NCBI GenBank assembly: GCA_026395675.1
Contig: JAPLYF010000082.1
Span: 1 to 28,597 of the forward strand
Length of the DNA: 28,597 bases
Source: Candidatus Parcubacteria bacterium
GTDB lineage: Bacteria; Patescibacteriota; Patescibacteriia; CAIXNZ01
Reading direction: 5' to 3'
Shown here: positions 26,250 to 28,597 of the stretch, one piece after another
Layout of the letters: the number at the start of each line of letters is the position of its first letter
Position numbering within the stretch: position 1 is the stretch's first letter
Notes under the pieces: generated by a model
The model's input: the letters and a program-made list of their open reading frames with translations, nothing else
What the model was told of the DNA's origin: nothing
Databases searched by the model: none
Program-made: the position numbers and the translations under genes

Positions 26250-26424
26250 GTTAATACAATTTAAACACCATCCCATAAACTCCAAATGGAGCTAATGAAA
26301 CCCAATTTATGTGTTTCAACGGTGTGATCTTCTTACTAGCAATATTGCTATTTATTATGAAGTCCCGCCGAGGGATTTTTTTGATCTTAAATCTTACATC
26401 TTAAATCTTAAATCTAATTTTATT
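26250..26424 (+). promoter_or_regulatory. Structured leader of rpsF-ssb-rpsR
   Basis: About 170 bases. ACACC (26265-26269) pairs with GGTGT (26321-26325) and encloses CTCC/GGAG (26280-26291) and TGAAAC/GTTTCA (26296-26318), a three-way junction. Further down TCCC-GCCGA-GGGA (26363-26375) is followed by T7, a short attenuator-like hairpin whose loop contains CCG. Leaders of rpsF operons bound by S6:S18 are known and involve a CCG element; applying that here is inference. A run of CTTAAAT repeats leads to the ATG. Confidence 0.5.
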
Positions 26425-26934
26425 ATGACCGAAGAACAACAAGAGCTAAGAGTTGAGCATTATGAAATGCTTTATATTCTTTCAGCCAATTATACGGCCG
26501 AGGAAATAAAACCAATTATTGAAAAAATTGCCTCGCTTATTAAAGAGCAACATGGTGAAATTACCAAGGACGAGGACGCCGGTAAATTAAAATTTGCTTA
26601 TCCTATCAAGCAGCAAAACCATGGCTACTATCGTCTTTTTGAATTTAATCTGGTTAAAAATAATTTACAAAATCTAAATAAAATCCTGGGATTAACCAAT
26701 GAAATTTTAAGATTTATAATAGTTAAGAAAAAAATCAAGACCGAAACTGAATTGAAAAAAGAAAAAGATTTGCAGGATAAACTGGCTAAAAAGAAAGAAA
26801 AAGAAATTGAAAAAATTAAAGCTGATAAAAAGGAAATTAAAGAAAAAGTCCCTAAGGAAAGGGGCAGAGAAAAAATCAGCTTAGAAGATTTGGATAAAAA
26901 GCTTGATGAAATCCTGGACACCAACAAACTATAA
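26425..26934 (+). CDS. rpsF: 30S ribosomal protein S6
   Basis: 169 residues from MTEEQQELRVEHYEMLYIL; the S6 ferredoxin-like domain spans about 10-105 (HYEMLYILSANYTAEEI, GKLKFAYPIKQQNHGYYRLFEF split, ILRFIIVKK). The last 65 residues are a lysine/glutamate helix absent from most S6 proteins (usual length 95-130). S6 forms a dimer with S18 on the 30S platform. The upstream in-frame codons from 26311 lie in the structured leader and are rejected. First gene of rpsF-ssb-rpsR. No SD. Confidence 0.92.
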   Translation: MTEEQQELRVEHYEMLYILSANYTAEEIKPIIEKIASLIKEQHGEITKDEDAGKLKFAYPIKQQNHGYYRLFEFNLVKNNLQNLNKILGLTNEILRFIIVKKKIKTETELKKEKDLQDKLAKKKEKEIEKIKADKKEIKEKVPKERGREKISLEDLDKKLDEILDTNKL

Positions 26935-27032
26935 ACTGAACAACTCTATAACTTAACAACTTTATTAGATATTTTATGCCGCCTATGGCGGCATCCCGCC
27001 ATGGGCGGTGATAATTAATAATTCAAAAAACT

Positions 27033-27479
27033 ATGAATCTCAACAAAGCCATGATTATTGGCAATTTAACTCGGGATCCTGAAGTCAGGACAACACCGCA
27101 AGGCACTTCAGTTGCCAGCTTTGGCGTGGCCACTAATTTTGTCTGGAAAGATGCTAATGGCCAAAAGCAGGAAAAAGCAGAATTTCATAATGTGGTGGCC
27201 TGGCGCAAATTGGCTGACATTATCGGCCAGTATTTAAAAAAGGGGAGTAAGGTCTATATTGAAGGCCGCTTGCAAACCCGCGATTGGACTGGCCAGGACG
27301 GAGTCAAAAGATACAGGACGGAAATTATTGCGGATAATATGATTATGTTAGACAGCAGAGGCGCAGGCGCGCAACCAGCTGCCCCTCAATCTGATTTGCC
27401 GACGATTGAGGAACCAGCGCCAATTAAAGAAACCGAATCTGACAGTGATGAAATTAAACTGGAAGATATACCCTTTTAA
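27033..27479 (+). CDS. ssb: Single-stranded DNA-binding protein
   Basis: 148 residues. The OB fold starts MNLNKAMIIGNLTRDPEVR and contains ASFGVATNFVWKD, AEFHNVVAWRKLADIIGQYL and KGSKVYIEGRLQTRDW, the canonical order. A short linker rich in Ala/Pro leads to the acidic tip LEDIPF, which recruits partner proteins. Classic position between rpsF and rpsR. No SD; the leader has a GGCGGCATCCCGCCATGGGCGG-type palindromic stretch (split) near 26980-27010. Confidence 0.95.
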   Translation: MNLNKAMIIGNLTRDPEVRTTPQGTSVASFGVATNFVWKDANGQKQEKAEFHNVVAWRKLADIIGQYLKKGSKVYIEGRLQTRDWTGQDGVKRYRTEIIADNMIMLDSRGAGAQPAAPQSDLPTIEEPAPIKETESDSDEIKLEDIPF

Positions 27480-27600
27480 AAGGGGAAAAGAGCGATAAGA
27501 GCTAAAAGGGTAGAGAGAAAAGGGGAAGATATTGAATTTCTCCTTTCCACTTATACCCCTTTTCACTTATAGCTCTTATAGCTCCTCTCTCACCTAAAAC
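27480..27600. repeat. Imperfect inverted repeat between ssb and rpsR
   Basis: ATAAGAGCTA (27495-27504) pairs with TAGCTCTTAT (27570-27579), flanked by AGC/GCT. The interior has AAAAGGGGAA against CCCCTTTTCA. A long weak hairpin of about 100 bases; it may slow transcription or be a processing site. No T run follows. Confidence 0.5.
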
Positions 27601-27659
27601 CTTTTTTAAGCATTATTAACCAAATTTAACCACCTAAACCTCATTAACTCAATTAACTT

Positions 27660-27890
27660 ATGCCTAGAGAAACTAATCTTTTAGAAAAAGAAAAATATTG
27701 TTATTTCTGCGTTAATGGCCTGAAAGATATTGATTATAAAGACGGTCAGCTTTTAAGACGCTGGACTTCTTCTTATAATAAAATCGTGCCGCGCCGCAGA
27801 AGCGGTGTCTGCTCAAAACACCAACGCAAATTAGCCAATGCCATAAAAAGAGCAAGATATATGGCTATTTTGCCTTATCTCCCAAGATAA
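27660..27890 (+). CDS. rpsR: 30S ribosomal protein S18
   Basis: 76 residues with a CYFC pair near 14-17, the core KDGQLLRRWTSSYNKIVPRR and the C-terminal SGVCSKHQRKLANAIKRARYM (split) typical of bS18. The extra cysteines (two in CYFC, one in VCSKH) suggest the zinc-type form. Length is normal. The leader consists of repeated ATTAAC/TTAACC units and has no SD. Confidence 0.94.
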   Translation: MPRETNLLEKEKYCYFCVNGLKDIDYKDGQLLRRWTSSYNKIVPRRRSGVCSKHQRKLANAIKRARYMAILPYLPR

Positions 27891-27942
27891 CGTTTAGCAA
27901 TTTAACCATTTAACAATTTAACAGTTTAGCAATTTAATTTTT

Positions 27943-28503
27943 ATGTTATCAACCTTAAATGACATTAAAAAAGGCCTTAATATAATCTATAATAACGATC
28001 CTTATATTGTGATGGAGGCCAAATTCGTGCGCATGCAACAAAGAAAACCAGTTATGCAGACCAAGCTAAAAAATTTAATTACTGGGAAGATTTTAGAATA
28101 TTCTTTTAAGCCCGGCGAACGCGTTGAAGAAGCTGACATGGAACGAGGCAAAGCAAATTATCTTTATAAGGATGAGTCAGCTGCTTATTTCATGGATAAT
28201 AAATCTTTTGAACAGTTTTCTATTCCTCTAGATCAAATCGGCAGTAAAATAAAATTCTTAAAAGACGGCACAGATTGCGAAGTTTTATATTTTGACTCTA
28301 AGCCAATTAATGTTGAAGTCCCTATTAAAATGACTTTAAAAGTAACTTCTTCACCCCCGGGCGTTAAAGGTGATAGTTCAAGCAATGTTACCAAGCAAAT
28401 CACTCTGGAAACCGGCGCTGTGATAAACGCCCCTCTTTTTGTCAAAGAAGGGGAAATGATTCTAGTTAATACTGATTCTGAAGAATACGCGGGCCGGGCC
28501 TAA
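27943..28503 (+). CDS. efp: Translation elongation factor P
   Basis: 186 residues with the KOW-like domain I, OB domain II (YFMDNKSFEQFSIPLDQIG) and OB domain III (VTSSPPGVKGDSSSNVTKQI). EF-P relieves stalling at proline runs through its domain I tip. Here the tip reads RMQQRKP (30-36) in place of the usual K-P-G-K-G, so the modified Lys/Arg34 position is not conserved. The leader has tandem AATTTAAC-like repeats, no SD. The stop overlaps the terminator module at 28502. Confidence 0.94.
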   Translation: MLSTLNDIKKGLNIIYNNDPYIVMEAKFVRMQQRKPVMQTKLKNLITGKILEYSFKPGERVEEADMERGKANYLYKDESAAYFMDNKSFEQFSIPLDQIGSKIKFLKDGTDCEVLYFDSKPINVEVPIKMTLKVTSSPPGVKGDSSSNVTKQITLETGAVINAPLFVKEGEMILVNTDSEEYAGRA

Positions 28504-28585
28504 AAAACAAGCAGAAAAAGGAGTTCACCCTTTAGGGTTTTAGCTAAAAGGATAAATCCTTAACTCCTGTACCTGCTTGTTTTTT
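28502..28585 (+). terminator. efp terminator containing a 48-nt structured module (copy B)
   Basis: Outer stem AAAAAACAAGCAG (28502-28514) with its exact complement (28573-28585). Inside, GGAGTT (28520-28525) pairs with AACTCC (28562-28567), enclosing CTTTAG, TTTTAGCTAAAA and a hairpin AAGGA-TAAA-TCCTT (28548-28561). The core is 48 bases, as in the copy after rnc, and the small hairpin occupies the same columns with four of five pairs changed in a compensatory way. Confidence 0.8.
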
Positions 28586-28597
28586 ATTTCATAATTA

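Noticed and set aside
26311..26424. Upstream extension of S6
   Set aside because: It covers the attenuator-like hairpin and CTTAAAT repeats; the S6 domain starts after 26425.
1..28597. CRISPR arrays, toxin-antitoxin pairs, alternative genetic code
   Set aside because: No regularly spaced repeats were seen; no toxin-antitoxin family was recognised; core genes contain no in-frame TGA, TAA or TAG that would require recoding, apart from the isolated TAG at 9703-9705.

Overview
The window looks like chromosome from an uncultivated Candidatus Patescibacteria (CPR) bacterium, most likely of the Parcubacteria type. The reasons are the AT-rich, compact layout, small versions of core proteins, housekeeping genes that mostly lack a Shine-Dalgarno (SD) sequence and instead start after short A/T-rich repeated leaders, and an EF-P whose tip loop reads RMQQRKP. 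TAA, TAG and TGA all appear to act as stops. The lineage is inferred from gene content and was not tested against any database.

Layout. 1-4504: start of an HU-type gene (-), khpA (+), a beta-CASP metallo-beta-lactamase nuclease (-), a 1.2 kb stretch with no ordinary gene but several SD-preceded mini-ORFs (-), then rpsA (-). 4882-8839: MBL-fold hydrolase, a membrane-anchored protein and gyrA (+). 8955-10056: an operon-like cluster of very small minus-strand genes whose products share a sequence pattern. 10262-12059: rpmF, nusB, a 50-residue protein and rnc (+). 12154-15775: CYTH protein, Nudix hydrolase, a mini-ORF, a broken nucleoside-deoxyribosyltransferase-like gene, a methyltransferase, a membrane protein, a GIY-YIG protein and tRNA-Lys (all -). 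16031-17981: a small unknown gene (-) and an intact ISNCY-type insertion sequence. 18133-21714: holA (+), two single-domain response regulators (-), rpsT (-) and rmuC (-). 21779-23086: a structured non-coding RNA with its own promoter and terminator, a perfect parS palindrome, and a tRNA cluster (Arg, Ala, Val) interspersed with tRNA fragments. 23158-26063: ychF (+), a micro-ORF locus with very strong SDs, a Trm11-like methyltransferase (-) and a small membrane peptide (-). 26221-28585: rpsF-ssb-rpsR-efp (+).

Two expression styles are visible. Core genes generally have no SD. The small unknown genes have near-perfect AAGGAGG sites, and several have promoters of the form TTGACA-N17-TAARAT with TGC directly before the -10 box.

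The most unusual signals are: (1) two 48-nt RNA modules with compensatory stem changes, each nested inside the terminator stem after rnc and after efp; (2) the family of tiny proteins at 8955-10056 sharing I-x-G-x4-L-x2-[LI]-x3-[LA], one member split by an in-frame TAG; (3) the mini-ORF arrays at about 2210-3200 (-) and 24290-24605 (+); (4) the ~256-nt structured RNA beside parS and the tRNA cluster; (5) an rnc leader with mutually exclusive pairings just before the start codon.
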